The translations under genes were made by a program, and so were the position numbers. DNA of 64,000 nt from Streptomyces zinciresistens K42 (GTDB lineage: Bacteria > Actinomycetota > Actinomycetes > Streptomycetales > Streptomycetaceae): NCBI RefSeq assembly GCF_000225525.1, contig NZ_AGBF01000006.1:1-64000 (forward strand). Reading direction: 5' to 3'. Under the pieces are notes generated by a model. That model was not told the DNA's origin. It worked only from the letters and a program-made list of their open reading frames with translations, and did no database searches. Positions 35,996-45,106 of this stretch are shown one piece after another; the first letter of the stretch is position 1, and every line of letters begins with the position of its first letter.

Positions 35996-37765
35996 TCACG
36001 CATCCCCCTCGGCACCGGGACCGGTACCGGCGTCCCCGGAACGCGCGCCATCCCGCTGCGCCCCATTCCGACGGGTGGTTCCTCCCTTGCCGGGCCCGCG
36101 TGTTGTCGTGCCCTTCGCGGTGCGTGAAGGCACCCCGCTCGATCGCTGTCCATGCGGGCGGACCCCGGCCGGTACCCGCGGGCGCGGAATCTTCGTGCCG
36201 CTCCTGCGGCCGGCGGCCCTCGCCGGACCCGGCTTGCTCCGGGGCAGGTCGCCGTCCCCGCCCGGACGGACAGCACCACCGTCGGCCGCTGCCCCTCCCG
36301 GCGTACTCGTCGCAGCCGGTGTCACGTCGAAGGCCCGGTGCTCCGGCTCACCGGGCCTCCCGCAGCCGTGTGCGGCTTCCCGGCCGCCGGGCTCCACGGC
36401 GGGCATGTCCGGCCCGGGTGTGCCGATACCGCTCTCGCCGGTCAGCACGCGGCCCGAGCGTTCCCTGCGCAGACAGCGGCGGATCGACTCGGGGTCAAGG
36501 CCCTCATTGCATGCCTGGTGCAGCAGCCGGGCGAACAGGTACTCGCTGTCGGCGCCCAGGGCCATGGCGAGCGCTTCGCGGGCCTCCAGGCCGTCGCCGG
36601 CGGACCACGCGACCCAGCCCGCGAGCGTGAGCGGCGCAGCGGCGTGCTCGGTGTACGGGTGGACGCAGCGCCGGGCCAGCGCTCGCCACAGACGCAGGGC
36701 CGGTGCGGCCTCGTCGCCCTCCATCCACTCGGCCACGCGGTCACGGACGGAGCGGTCCTGCAGTCCCAGAATCAGCCTCGCGGCCTCCTCCTGGTCGAGC
36801 AGGCCGTCGTCGCGCAGGTCCGAGGTGCAGATCGCGGCCACGGGCGGTGCCGCGGCGAACCGGCGCAGCATCCGCTCGGCCAGTTCCAGTGTCTCCTTCC
36901 CCACACCGGCCCGTGAGGCGTCGTCGAGGATCCGGGGGACGAGGGCCACGCCCGCGTTGTCCAGGGCGACTCGCTGGCCCACGACGGTGGAGGTCTCCAG
37001 CGGCATCAGGCGGGCCCGCAGCTCCCGCAGTGAGCCGCGCACCTGCACTCCGGCGTAGGCGGCGGCCGCCGCCAGGACGGACGTACCGGGCAGGCCCATG
37101 GGCCGTCCGTCCGGCGGGCAGCACTCGGCCCTGTCGCAGCAGTAGGACCAGAAGCGGCCGTCCGAGATGCACAGGGCCTCGATCACCGGAACGTCCATGT
37201 CGCCGCACGCGATGCGCAGCTTCTGCGCGAGGGGTCGCAGCCGTTCCATGACCTGTTGGCCCGATTCGCCCTCCGCCGGTTCGTGACAGAGGAAGGCGAC
37301 CAACTGCTCGGGCTTGCCTCCCCTGCGCTCGCTGCCCGTGACGAGGCCCTGGGCGAGTTGCTGGGCCGCGAAGTTCCAGTCCTCGGCACTCGCGGGGATG
37401 CCGAGTCGCGCCCGGCCGCCGAACCTTCCGCGTCCCGCCACGTCGTGCAGGGCGACGAGCACGATGCTGTCCTCGGGGCGGTACCCGAGCAGGTAGGGCA
37501 GGGCGTCCGCCAGCTCGGCAGGCGTGCGCAGGGTGACCTGGTGCTCCGGGCCGTGGCCCTCGTAGGTCGAGCACCCGTACCGGTCCACGTGCTGGACCGG
37601 TACCGGGCTGCCGTCGGTTCCGCCCGGTGACCGGGGCCCACCCCGCGCCTCGTGGTCGTGTGGCGCACTGTTCGGGCTCGCCGTACGGGGGACGGAGGGC
37701 TGCCCGGCCGCGGTCATGGCGTCGTCGTCCTCGGGGGTTCCGGTCGCTTCGCTGTGGTTCGTCAT
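35996..37765 (-). CDS. DUF4192 family protein
   Basis: 589 residues from ATG 37765. The conserved domain is ~75-430: LRTPAELADALPYLLGYRPE then DSIVLVALHD, the Cys-rich YCCDRAECCPPDGRPM, and WVAWSAGDGLEAREALAMAL near the end. DUF4192 is an actinobacterial family of unknown function that usually sits near recQ or DNA-metabolism genes. The last ~140 residues are a Gly/Pro/Arg-rich, probably disordered tail. It lies 160 bp downstream of recQ on the same strand. There is no signal peptide or membrane segment. Confidence 0.88.
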   Translation of the reverse strand: MTNHSEATGTPEDDDAMTAAGQPSVPRTASPNSAPHDHEARGGPRSPGGTDGSPVPVQHVDRYGCSTYEGHGPEHQVTLRTPAELADALPYLLGYRPEDSIVLVALHDVAGRGRFGGRARLGIPASAEDWNFAAQQLAQGLVTGSERRGGKPEQLVAFLCHEPAEGESGQQVMERLRPLAQKLRIACGDMDVPVIEALCISDGRFWSYCCDRAECCPPDGRPMGLPGTSVLAAAAAYAGVQVRGSLRELRARLMPLETSTVVGQRVALDNAGVALVPRILDDASRAGVGKETLELAERMLRRFAAAPPVAAICTSDLRDDGLLDQEEAARLILGLQDRSVRDRVAEWMEGDEAAPALRLWRALARRCVHPYTEHAAAPLTLAGWVAWSAGDGLEAREALAMALGADSEYLFARLLHQACNEGLDPESIRRCLRRERSGRVLTGESGIGTPGPDMPAVEPGGREAAHGCGRPGEPEHRAFDVTPAATSTPGGAAADGGAVRPGGDGDLPRSKPGPARAAGRRSGTKIPRPRVPAGVRPHGQRSSGVPSRTAKGTTTRGPGKGGTTRRNGAQRDGARSGDAGTGPGAEGDA

Positions 37766-37924
37766 GCGTCGACGATCTCGCGGAATCCAAAACTCCGCTT
37801 TGGCCTGTGGATAACCCCGACCAGGGACACGACAACAGTGCTCGGTGCTCGGTGCTCGGTGCACACAGCCGCACCCGTGCTCGCCCCACCGCGAGCCGGG
37901 CCGACGGGCCGGTCAGCCCGCCGG
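37766..37924. other. recQ-DUF4192 intergenic region
   Basis: About 160 bp containing three tandem GTGCTCG units at 37838-37862. No other feature. Confidence 0.45.
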
Positions 37925-40084
37925 TCAGCCCGCCGCGGCCAGGACGAGCGGCAGCACCTTCCCGCTGCCCGCCCTCCGCAGCATCCGGGCGGCGACCGCC
38001 AGGGTCCAGCCGGTGTCGGTGGAGTCGTCCACCAGCAGCACGGGTCCTGGCGCCCCGGCCAGAGCAACGGCCAGCTCCTCCGACACCGCGAAGGCGTCGG
38101 ACAGTGCCTTCAGGCGCTGAGCCGAATTGCTGCGTCGCGCCGCGTGCGCGCCGCCCTCTCCCGTGTAGGCCAGGGTGCCCAGGAACGGCAGCCGGCCTAC
38201 GGTGGCGATCCCCCGCGCGAGCGAATCCACCAACTGCGGGCGGGCCAGGGACGGCACGGCGACGACTCCGACCGGCCGGGGGGCGGCGTCGGCGACCTCC
38301 GGCGCCCAGCCTCCCGGGGAACGCGCCCAGTCGGCGAGGACCGACACCGCGGCTCGCAGTACGTCGTCGGGGACGGGACCGTCCGGCGCGTTCTCCGCCA
38401 GCAAGGGGCGCAGCCGGTTGCCCCAGCCGATGTCGGAGAGCCGCCCCAGGGCGCGTCCGGTGGAGCACTGCTCGTCGGCCGGGATCCTGCCCTTGAGGTC
38501 GACGCCCAGCGCGGGCATGCCCGTCGGCCACATCCGGCGCGGCTCGACCTCGATGCCCGGCCGGTCCAGTTCCTTCGTCGCTCCGGTCAGCGTCTCGGCC
38601 GACACGGACGCGTCGGCCCAGGCACCCGCGCAGACGTCACAGCGGCCGCACGGAGCCGCGCCTTCGTCGTCCAGCTGCCGACGCAGGAACTCCATCCGGC
38701 ACTGTGAGGTGCTGACGTACTCGCGCATGGCCTGTTGCTCGGCCGCCCGCTGGCGTGCCACGCGTGCGTAGCGCTCGGCGTCGTAGGCCCAGTGCGCTCC
38801 CGTCGACGTCCAGCCGCCCTTCACGCGCTTGACCGCGCCGTCGACGTCCAGCACCTTCAGCATCGTCTCCAGACGGCTGCGCCGGAGTTCGACCGACGCC
38901 TCCAGGGCCGGTACCGACAACGGGCGTCCGGCCTCGGACAGGGTCGCGAGGGTCTGGCGTACCTGCGCCTCGGGCGGGAAGGCCGTATCGGCGAAGTAGC
39001 GCCAGATCGCCTCGTCCTCCTGCCCCGGCAGGAGCAGGACGTCGGCGTGGGCGACGCCTCGTCCCGCACGGCCGACCTGCTGGTAGTAGGCGATCGGCGA
39101 GGACGGCGACCCGAGGTGCACCACGAAGCCCAGGTCGGGCTTGTCGAAGCCCATGCCCAGCGCGGACGTCGCGATCAGCGCCTTGACCCGGTTGCCGAGC
39201 AGGTCGTTCTCGGCCTGGAGGCGGTCGGCGTTCTCCGTGCGGCCCGTGTAGGAAGCCACCGCGAAGCCCCGCTGGCGGAGGAACGCCGTGGCCTCCTCGG
39301 CCGCGGCCACCGTCAGCGTGTACACGATCCCGGACCCCGGCAGCTCGTCCAGATGCTCGGCGAGCCAGGCCAGCCGGTGCGCGGCGTCCGGGAGGCGGAC
39401 CACCCCGAGCCGCAGGCTCTCCCGCTCCAGCGGCCCGCGCAGCACCAGGGCCTCGCCCGCCCCGGTGCCCAGTTGCTCGGCCACGTCCGCGGTCACGCGC
39501 GCGTTGGCCGTCGCCGTCGTGGCCAGCACGGGTACGCCGGGAGAGAGCTCGGCGAGCATGGCCCGCAGCCTGCGGTAGTCGGGGCGGAAGTCGTGGCCCC
39601 AGTCGGAGATGCAGTGCGCCTCGTCCACGACCAGCAGGCCGGTGGTGGCCGCGAGCTTGGGCAGCATCTGATCGCGGAAGTCGACGGAGTTCAGCCGTTC
39701 GGGGCTCACGAGGAGCACGTCGGTCTCGCCGCGCTCGATCTCCCCGTGGATGGTGTCCCACTCCTCCGGGTTGGCCGAGTTGATCGTGCGCGCCCTGATG
39801 CCGGCCCGCGCGGCGGACTCGACCTGGTTGCGCATCAGCGCCAGCAGCGGCGAGACGATCACCGTCGGACCGGCGCCGCGCCTGCGCAGCAGCGCGGTGG
39901 CCACGAAGTACACGGCCGACTTGCCCCAGCCCGTCCGCTGCACCACCAGGGCACGCCGTCGCTCCCTGACCAGCGCGTCCACCGCCTGCCACTGATCCTC
40001 CCGCAGCCGCGCCGCTCCCTGCGGGGCGCCCACGAGCTCGGCGAGGACGGCATCGGCTTCCGTGCGCAGTTCCAGGTCGTTCAT
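37925..40084 (-). CDS. recQ: RecQ-family DNA helicase with C-terminal phosphoribosyltransferase-like domain
   Basis: 719 residues from ATG 40084; an in-frame TTG at 40096 is upstream but lies within the -10 hexamer. Superfamily-2 motifs include QRTGWGKSAVYFVATALL (motif I), VVDEAHCISDWGHDFRPDY (DEAH and aromatic-rich loop), TTATAN (III) and YYQQVGRAGRG (VI). A zinc-binding cluster ends in APCGRCDVC at ~485. The last ~180 residues resemble a type I phosphoribosyltransferase (PVLLVDDSTDTGWTLAVAAR is its PRPP loop), like ComF. There is no HRDC domain. RecQ-PRTase fusions occur in actinobacteria; the PRTase role is unknown. Confidence 0.9.
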   Translation of the reverse strand: MNDLELRTEADAVLAELVGAPQGAARLREDQWQAVDALVRERRRALVVQRTGWGKSAVYFVATALLRRRGAGPTVIVSPLLALMRNQVESAARAGIRARTINSANPEEWDTIHGEIERGETDVLLVSPERLNSVDFRDQMLPKLAATTGLLVVDEAHCISDWGHDFRPDYRRLRAMLAELSPGVPVLATTATANARVTADVAEQLGTGAGEALVLRGPLERESLRLGVVRLPDAAHRLAWLAEHLDELPGSGIVYTLTVAAAEEATAFLRQRGFAVASYTGRTENADRLQAENDLLGNRVKALIATSALGMGFDKPDLGFVVHLGSPSSPIAYYQQVGRAGRGVAHADVLLLPGQEDEAIWRYFADTAFPPEAQVRQTLATLSEAGRPLSVPALEASVELRRSRLETMLKVLDVDGAVKRVKGGWTSTGAHWAYDAERYARVARQRAAEQQAMREYVSTSQCRMEFLRRQLDDEGAAPCGRCDVCAGAWADASVSAETLTGATKELDRPGIEVEPRRMWPTGMPALGVDLKGRIPADEQCSTGRALGRLSDIGWGNRLRPLLAENAPDGPVPDDVLRAAVSVLADWARSPGGWAPEVADAAPRPVGVVAVPSLARPQLVDSLARGIATVGRLPFLGTLAYTGEGGAHAARRSNSAQRLKALSDAFAVSEELAVALAGAPGPVLLVDDSTDTGWTLAVAARMLRRAGSGKVLPLVLAAAG

Positions 40085-40090
40085 GTCTCC

Positions 40091-40113
40091 ATGCAACCCG
40101 ATGCCACTGACAA
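40091..40113 (-). promoter_or_regulatory. PafBC/RecA_NDp-like promoter motif for recQ
   Basis: On the minus strand TTGTCAGTGG (40104-40113), a 7-nt spacer and TTGCAT (40091-40096) precede the ATG by 6 nt. Transcription from about 7 nt past the hexamer would start at the ATG, giving a leaderless mRNA. Confidence 0.65.
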
Positions 40114-40593
40114 TCAGCCACTCGCACCGGCCGGCACCGAGCGATCCAGGCCGCGCGCCCCCGCTGCCCGGGGCCGCCGCCGCTGTACCACGCGCGCGTT
40201 ACCGACATCGCCGCCCGTGACCGGCACCGGCGCCCGCTGACGCCGCTGGTCGCGGCAGCGGCGGGCTTCGTCGCGCGCCCCGGCGTGCCGGACCCTCGGC
40301 ACTGCGCCGACCGCCCGCGCGAAGAGGTGGGACCTGCGCCGACTCGCGGTACTCCCGTCGTACACGGCGCCCCATGCGTCGCCAGGTCGAGCTACGGGTA
40401 GGGATATAACACTCGCACCACCAGATTTCGGTCGGTGACCCCAATTGCTCGTTGCCGCAACCAGGTTCGCCAGGAAGAATTGAAGTCCGCTCCCCGCACG
40501 GCCCGTCCGTGATCCGGTAGGGCTCTGCTGCGGTGCGCGCTCCCCCGAATCCGACCCCGCCCGCAGTGTGGGCGCGTAGCCGAAGGGAGGACC
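40114..40593. other. Divergent intergenic region upstream of recQ
   Basis: About 480 bp with no supported gene. GGATATAAC near 40400 is an AT-rich patch that may be a promoter for the plus-strand gene. Confidence 0.45.
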
Positions 40594-41229
40594 GTGACCT
40601 TCGGATTCGCTCCGTCCTCCGCGGCATCCACGTCGACGTCAGCCGACCTGCCCGCCGCTTCCGCCAACTCCTTGGCCCGCACGCTCGAACCCGCGGAGTG
40701 GGCCGCCGCGGGCATCCCTCTGCTGCGCAATCCGCGTGAGGTCGTGAGCGGTCTGCACTCTCGGCACCGTCCGAGACCGGCGACCGCGATCGTGGCCGTC
40801 CTGGACGCGGACGAGCGGTTGCGGGCGAGCGCGTCGTTCGTCCGTCGCCCGGCCCCGGCCGACGGGTGGATGTTCCGCAACGCGCTCCTTTCGCAGCTGC
40901 GCCGCGTCATCCCGCACGACCTGCGCCGTCGCACACCGGTCAGGACCGCGGTGCTTCTCTACTGCCGTGACGGCGACGCCCGTTGGACGGAGGAGGACGG
41001 CGCCTGGATGTGGGGGCTGCGTGACGCCTGCACGCTGCACGGCCTGCGCTGCGGGGCGTACATCACGCTGACGCACGACGGTTGGCAGGTGCTCGGCGAG
41101 GGCCGCGGTGGCCGCCGCCCCCACGTCGACTCGACGCCCGAGCCGTTCGCCCTGTCCGAGTCGCCGTTCCCGGCGCCGCGTACCGGTGGCTCGGCCTCGG
41201 AGGTACTCCGCCGAGCGGCGGCGCGCTGA
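40594..41229 (+). CDS. Uncharacterised conserved protein
   Basis: 211 residues from the GTG at 40594, with GAAGGGAGG 3 nt upstream, the strongest ribosome site in the area. The first ~30 residues are Ala/Ser-rich. The body has AIVAVLDADERLRASASFVR, then RTAVLLYCRDGDARWTEEDG and LHGLRCGAYITLTHDGWQVL, an alternating beta/alpha pattern. I recognise no catalytic motif, signal or membrane segment. It is divergent from recQ. I recall an equivalent gene at this place in S. coelicolor, so it is probably a real conserved protein of unknown function. Confidence 0.8.
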   Translation: MTFGFAPSSAASTSTSADLPAASANSLARTLEPAEWAAAGIPLLRNPREVVSGLHSRHRPRPATAIVAVLDADERLRASASFVRRPAPADGWMFRNALLSQLRRVIPHDLRRRTPVRTAVLLYCRDGDARWTEEDGAWMWGLRDACTLHGLRCGAYITLTHDGWQVLGEGRGGRRPHVDSTPEPFALSESPFPAPRTGGSASEVLRRAAAR

Positions 41230-41740
41230 GGACGGAACCGGCGACGTCGCGCCCGGTCCCGCGCCGACCGGCTCGCGGTGCGGCGTGATGCCACCGACGC
41301 CGCCCTGCCGCGGCACGGCGGCACGACCGGGTGGACGCGAGCGGGTCGAGGCACGGCGGCAACACCGGGCGGCGAACTGTCCGGCGAGGAGTCACCGCGC
41401 GGCGACGCGGCACCACGCGCACCCGGCGAACGAGCCTGAATCCCGTCCGCGGCCACCGCCGCAGCAGGGCTCGCGGTCGGCCCCGCCCCGGACGGGACGC
41501 CCGTCTCCGCCGCGCACCTTCGGTACGGAGCGGACGCCGGGGGCGCGGCCTCGCACGTGACGGGGCCGCGTCCAGCGAAACCACGGCTCCCCGCCGTGCG
41601 CGCGCCTGACATCCCGCCGTACTGACGCCGTGACGTCATGCCCCGAGGTATGACCGGCGTGGCCGCCGGCCCCCGGGCACTTCTCCCCCGGGTCCCCGGA
41701 GTCGCCTCCGGGCACCACCTCCGGGCGAGCCCGAACGGGG
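41230..41740. other. Convergent intergenic region
   Basis: About 510 bp of very GC-rich sequence between two convergent uncharacterised genes. I find no convincing gene or strong terminator. Confidence 0.45.
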
Positions 41741-42376
41741 TCAGACCGCCGCGCCCAGCGCCGAGTTGATCCGCTCCGGATCGCCGCAGGCGATCAGCAG
41801 GGCACCGGCCAGGCCGAGAGCCGTGGGCAGCGTCGCGGCAGCGACGGCGTCGGTACCGCCGTTGAGGGCCACGACCACCACGGGACGCGAGCCGGCCCGG
41901 CCCATCTCGCCCGCACCGGCGTAGAAGACATCGTCTCCCGCGTCGTGCTGGGCCCAGTAGGAGGCTTCGCCGAAGGACAGCTCGTGGGTGGCCCACGGAT
42001 GCCGTTCGCCGACGGTGACCACCAGCACCTCGCCCGGGGCTCGACCGGAGTCGAGGAGCAGGTCGACGGCGCCTTCGGCGGCGTCGAGCGCTCCCTCGGG
42101 CGAGGCCGGGATCACCTGGATCTGAGGGGTCGCCGCGGCCGGGGCAGCGGGGGAAGCGGGGGCCGACGGTCCCGGCTTGGGCGCCGCCACGTCGCGCGCC
42201 GTACGTTGCACCGGCGGCGTGGGACGCAGGGGCCCGGGGCGGCCCGGACGCGGTGGGGCCGCGGGGCGGGGGCCGGGTACAGGACGAGGGGTCGGCGCGG
42301 TACGGCCGGCGGCCGGCGTGGCGCGGGGACCCTGGGCACTCTCGTGAATCTGAGGCTCCTCGGGAATGAGAGGCAT
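41741..42376 (-). CDS. Uncharacterised protein with proline-rich N-terminus
   Basis: 211 residues from ATG 42376; there is no clear ribosome site, and an AT-rich TGATTTTTATC stretch lies just upstream, so it may be leaderless. Residues ~15-95 are Pro/Arg/Ala-rich and probably disordered. The C-terminal ~115 residues form a compact alpha/beta domain (EVLVVTVGERHPWATHELSF; PVVVVALNGGTDAVAAATLP; ALLIACGDPERI). The domain is reminiscent of C-terminal pieces of UvrD-type helicases, but helicase motifs are absent. It is upstream of nothing obvious and downstream of rnhB on the same strand. Confidence 0.75.
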   Translation of the reverse strand: MPLIPEEPQIHESAQGPRATPAAGRTAPTPRPVPGPRPAAPPRPGRPGPLRPTPPVQRTARDVAAPKPGPSAPASPAAPAAATPQIQVIPASPEGALDAAEGAVDLLLDSGRAPGEVLVVTVGERHPWATHELSFGEASYWAQHDAGDDVFYAGAGEMGRAGSRPVVVVALNGGTDAVAAATLPTALGLAGALLIACGDPERINSALGAAV

Positions 42377-42444
42377 GAGCTGATTTTTATCAAACACTGG
42401 TGCGACTTGCGTCGGCGGGTGGCACGCGAGCGCGCGCGGAGTCG

Positions 42445-43146
42445 TCAGAAGTCGAAGCCGAGCTGTCCCTCGATCTCCGGAACGTTTCCTTCCGCCCAGC
42501 TGCGGACCTTCTTGAGGTGCCGCCACTGGGGCAGCGCATCAAGATACGCCCACGACAACCGGTGGTACGGGGTGGGGCCCCGATCCGCCAGCGCGGCCTG
42601 GTGCACGGGCGACGGGTACCCGGCGTTGTCCGCAAAAGCGAAGTCTGCATGGTCGGCACCCAGTTCGGCCATCATTTTGTCGCGCTGAACCTTGGCGATC
42701 ACCGAGGCCGCCGCGACCGCCACACAGGACTGGTCGCCCTTGATGACCGTACGGACCCGCCAGGGCGATCCGAGGTAGTCGTGCTTCCCGTCGAGGATCA
42801 CGGCGTCGGGACGGATCGGCAGCCCTTCCAGCGCACGCACCGCGGCGAGGCGCAGCGCCGCCGTCATCCCCCTCGCGTCGATCTCCTCGGGGGAGGCGTG
42901 ACCGAGTGCGAAGGACGTGACCCAGGTGCGCAGCGTCTCGGCGAGTTCGTTCCGCCGCTTGACGGTGAGCAGCTTGGAGTCGGTGAGCCCGTCGGGGGGC
43001 CGGCGCAGCCCGGTGACCGCCGCGCAGACGGTGACGGGACCGGCCCAGGCGCCACGACCGACCTCGTCGACCCCGGCGATGATCTTCGCTCCGGTCGTGG
43101 CCCTGAGGGAGCGCTCGACGGTGTGGGTAGGTGGTTCGTACGGCAT
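42445..43146 (-). CDS. rnhB: Ribonuclease HII
   Basis: 233 residues from ATG 43146. RNase HII cuts the RNA strand of RNA-DNA hybrids and starts removal of misincorporated ribonucleotides. The catalytic carboxylates are Asp27-Glu28 in [13 protein letters not shown], the third Asp in [10 protein letters not shown] and the fourth Asp in the DKMMAEL region after the conserved [10 protein letters not shown]. Length is typical. Its presence among recQ, nrdRJ, lexA and dinG adds to a local concentration of genome-maintenance genes. Confidence 0.96.
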   Translation of the reverse strand: MPYEPPTHTVERSLRATTGAKIIAGVDEVGRGAWAGPVTVCAAVTGLRRPPDGLTDSKLLTVKRRNELAETLRTWVTSFALGHASPEEIDARGMTAALRLAAVRALEGLPIRPDAVILDGKHDYLGSPWRVRTVIKGDQSCVAVAAASVIAKVQRDKMMAELGADHADFAFADNAGYPSPVHQAALADRGPTPYHRLSWAYLDALPQWRHLKKVRSWAEGNVPEIEGQLGFDF

Positions 43147-43228
43147 GGCGCCCTTAGCGTACGCCGCCCGGAAGCCGCTCCGACACCCCGGTTCACCGAA
43201 TCGGGACCGGAGTCGGCGCGGCGAGGAC

Positions 43229-43964
43229 TCAGCCGCCCGCAGGACGCGGCAGCGGGAGGATGAGCTGGTCGATCATCTCCTCCAGATCCTGGTCGTTCCA
43301 TTCACTCGCGCACATCTTCGACCGGTACATCCTCATGGCCGGGACAGCGTCGACGACGTAGTCGCCAGCGGCCTCCTTATGCGGCTCACCCCGCTCAACT
43401 CCCGGCATGATGAATTCACGCAGCAGTCTGATCGTCGGCTCCACGACCCCCTCGAAGATCGCCGCGTGGAACCGCTCGGCCTCAGTTCCGTCGCATTCGT
43501 GAATCACCGCCCGCAGCGCGAGGCCGGGCCGCGAGAACGTCGCGTCACGCGCCTGCCGGGCCAGTTCGAGCAGATCTTCGCGCACGCTTCCCCGGCACGG
43601 AGCCTCCTCGAAGTGGGGCAGTCACGCGCAGGGCGTCAACGACGAGGTCTTCCTTGGACGGCCAGCGGCGGTGGGCGGCAGCCTTGCTGGTCTGCGCGCC
43701 TGCCGCGACGCCCTCCATGGTCAGGCCCTTGCAGCCGACCGTACTCAACTGCTCCAACGCGGTGTCCAGGATTGCGCGTTCGAGCACGGCGCCACGTCGA
43801 CGGGGGCGGCCGACCGTGCGGATGCGGCCCTGCAGCGCGAGGCAACCGTCTGCGCGTCTCCAACGAACGAGTGAAGCGGGGATGACAGGGACTCGGGCAC
43901 ACCGCACGGCCACGACGGGAGAACCGGCCGCACGAAGAACACATGAGTGAACGCGGGCGTTCAC
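43229..43964 (-). pseudogene. TetR-family regulator disrupted by a frameshift
   Basis: The N-terminal helix-turn-helix is intact in one frame (LERAILDTALEQLSTVGCKG, then EGVAAGAQTSKAAAHRRWPS, KEDLVVDALRV). The continuation is in another frame, LPHFEEAPCRGSVREDLLEL to the stop at 43229, including the C-terminal ligand domain. The switch falls near 43622, where GTGACTGCCC would read through if the A were absent, so a one-base insertion explains it. The start is unclear: in-frame starts reach the GTG at 43964 but family members begin nearer GRPRRRGAV (~43830). As read, the first frame ends after a short false tail and the second lacks a DNA-binding domain. Confidence 0.82.
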
Positions 43965-43966
43965 TC
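43945..43966. promoter_or_regulatory. Perfect palindrome, probable TetR operator
   Basis: GAGTGAACGC and GCGTTCACTC are exact 10-bp arms separated by GG. This TGAACGnnCGTTCA form is typical of TetR-family autoregulatory sites. It lies at the 5' end of the frameshifted TetR gene, and no intact divergent target gene remains beside it. Confidence 0.75.
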
Positions 43967-44188
43967 ACCCCCGAGCCCCTCGCCACGACCGCCACGACCG
44001 CCCCGCACCAGGAGCCCCGCACCTCCACACCCGCACCTCCACATCCGCCCCCCGACAGTCGCGAGCCCACAGCCGCGACCCCAGCGGGCACCCCGCTGCC
44101 TCCACAACGGCCGAACCGTCACGCAGAGTTCCCGGAAGGCACAGAAAGTTATCCCGGTCATCCCGCCCAGGCGGCGACAGGGCCCGTC
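43967..44188. other. Intergenic region
   Basis: About 220 bp, C-rich on the plus strand with ACCTCCACA-like short repeats (44020-44050). No gene supported. This is where a divergent TetR target would be expected. Confidence 0.45.
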
Positions 44189-45094
44189 CTAGGCAGCCGC
44201 AGGGACCCAGTCCGGCAGGGCCTCGGTCCGCTCCAGCCACGGGCCCGGCACCGCACCGGCCTTGCCGGAGCCGATCACTCCGCCCACGATCGCGCACGTC
44301 GTGTCCACGTCGCCGCCGACCTGGGCGGTGGTCCAGAAAGCCTGTTCGTAGTCGCCGAGGGCCCGCGCGGCGGACCACAGCGCGAAGGGCACGGTGTCGT
44401 GGGCCGTCGTACGCCGCCCACAGCCCAGTACGGCCGCCACGGTGGCCGCGTCGGCGTAGTCGAGCATGTCCCGGGCGCGGCGCAGCCCCGCGCCGACCGC
44501 GCTCTTCGGGACCAGGGCGATGACGTCGCCGAGCAGGGCCTCCGGGCGGGGCGGGCCGCTCGGTGCGGCGGCGAGAGCGGCGGCCGCGGCGACGGCCATG
44601 GCCCCGACGACGGCCTCCCGGTGCTGATGCGTGGGGTAGGCCGAGATCTCGGCCTGGTGGGTGGCCTGCTCGGGATCGTCCGCGTACCAGGCACCCAGGG
44701 GGGCGATACGCATCGCGGCGCCGTTGCCCCAGGACCCCTGGCCGTTGAAGAGCGCGGCCGACAGCTCACGCCAGTCGCCGCCCTCGCGGACCAGGCGCAG
44801 CAGGCGGTTGACCGCAGGGCCGTAGCCCCGGTCGAAGTCGTGGCGCTCCGCGAAGGAACGGGCCAGGGCGTCCTGGTCGACGCGGTGGTGCGCGGTCAGC
44901 ACGGTGACGACGGAGCAGGCCATCTCGGTGTCGTCCGTCCACTGCCAGGGACCGGCCGGCAGTTCGCGGCGCTTCAGCAGCGGATGGTTCGCCGGCACGA
45001 AGAACTGCGAGCCCAGCGCGTCCCCCACCGCGAGTCCGCGCAGGCTGGCGAGGGCGCGGTCCAGGCGCCCTGCGGGGGAGGGGTCAGCGGTCAT
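44189..45094 (-). CDS. ADP-ribosylglycohydrolase family protein
   Basis: 301 residues. DraG-type enzymes hydrolyse ADP-ribose from protein side chains or related substrates using two Mg ions. The metal-binding motifs are present: GLAVGDALG near residue 25, WTDDTEMA at ~53, GNGAAMRIAPLGA at ~125, and GGDVDTTCAIVGGVIG at ~270. It starts 12 bp after the stop of the upstream phosphatase gene, so the two form an operon. There is no signal peptide; the protein is cytoplasmic. The true substrate is not predictable from sequence. Confidence 0.92.
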   Translation of the reverse strand: MTADPSPAGRLDRALASLRGLAVGDALGSQFFVPANHPLLKRRELPAGPWQWTDDTEMACSVVTVLTAHHRVDQDALARSFAERHDFDRGYGPAVNRLLRLVREGGDWRELSAALFNGQGSWGNGAAMRIAPLGAWYADDPEQATHQAEISAYPTHQHREAVVGAMAVAAAAALAAAPSGPPRPEALLGDVIALVPKSAVGAGLRRARDMLDYADAATVAAVLGCGRRTTAHDTVPFALWSAARALGDYEQAFWTTAQVGGDVDTTCAIVGGVIGSGKAGAVPGPWLERTEALPDWVPAAA

Positions 45095-45106
45095 CGCTCT
45101 GCCACT

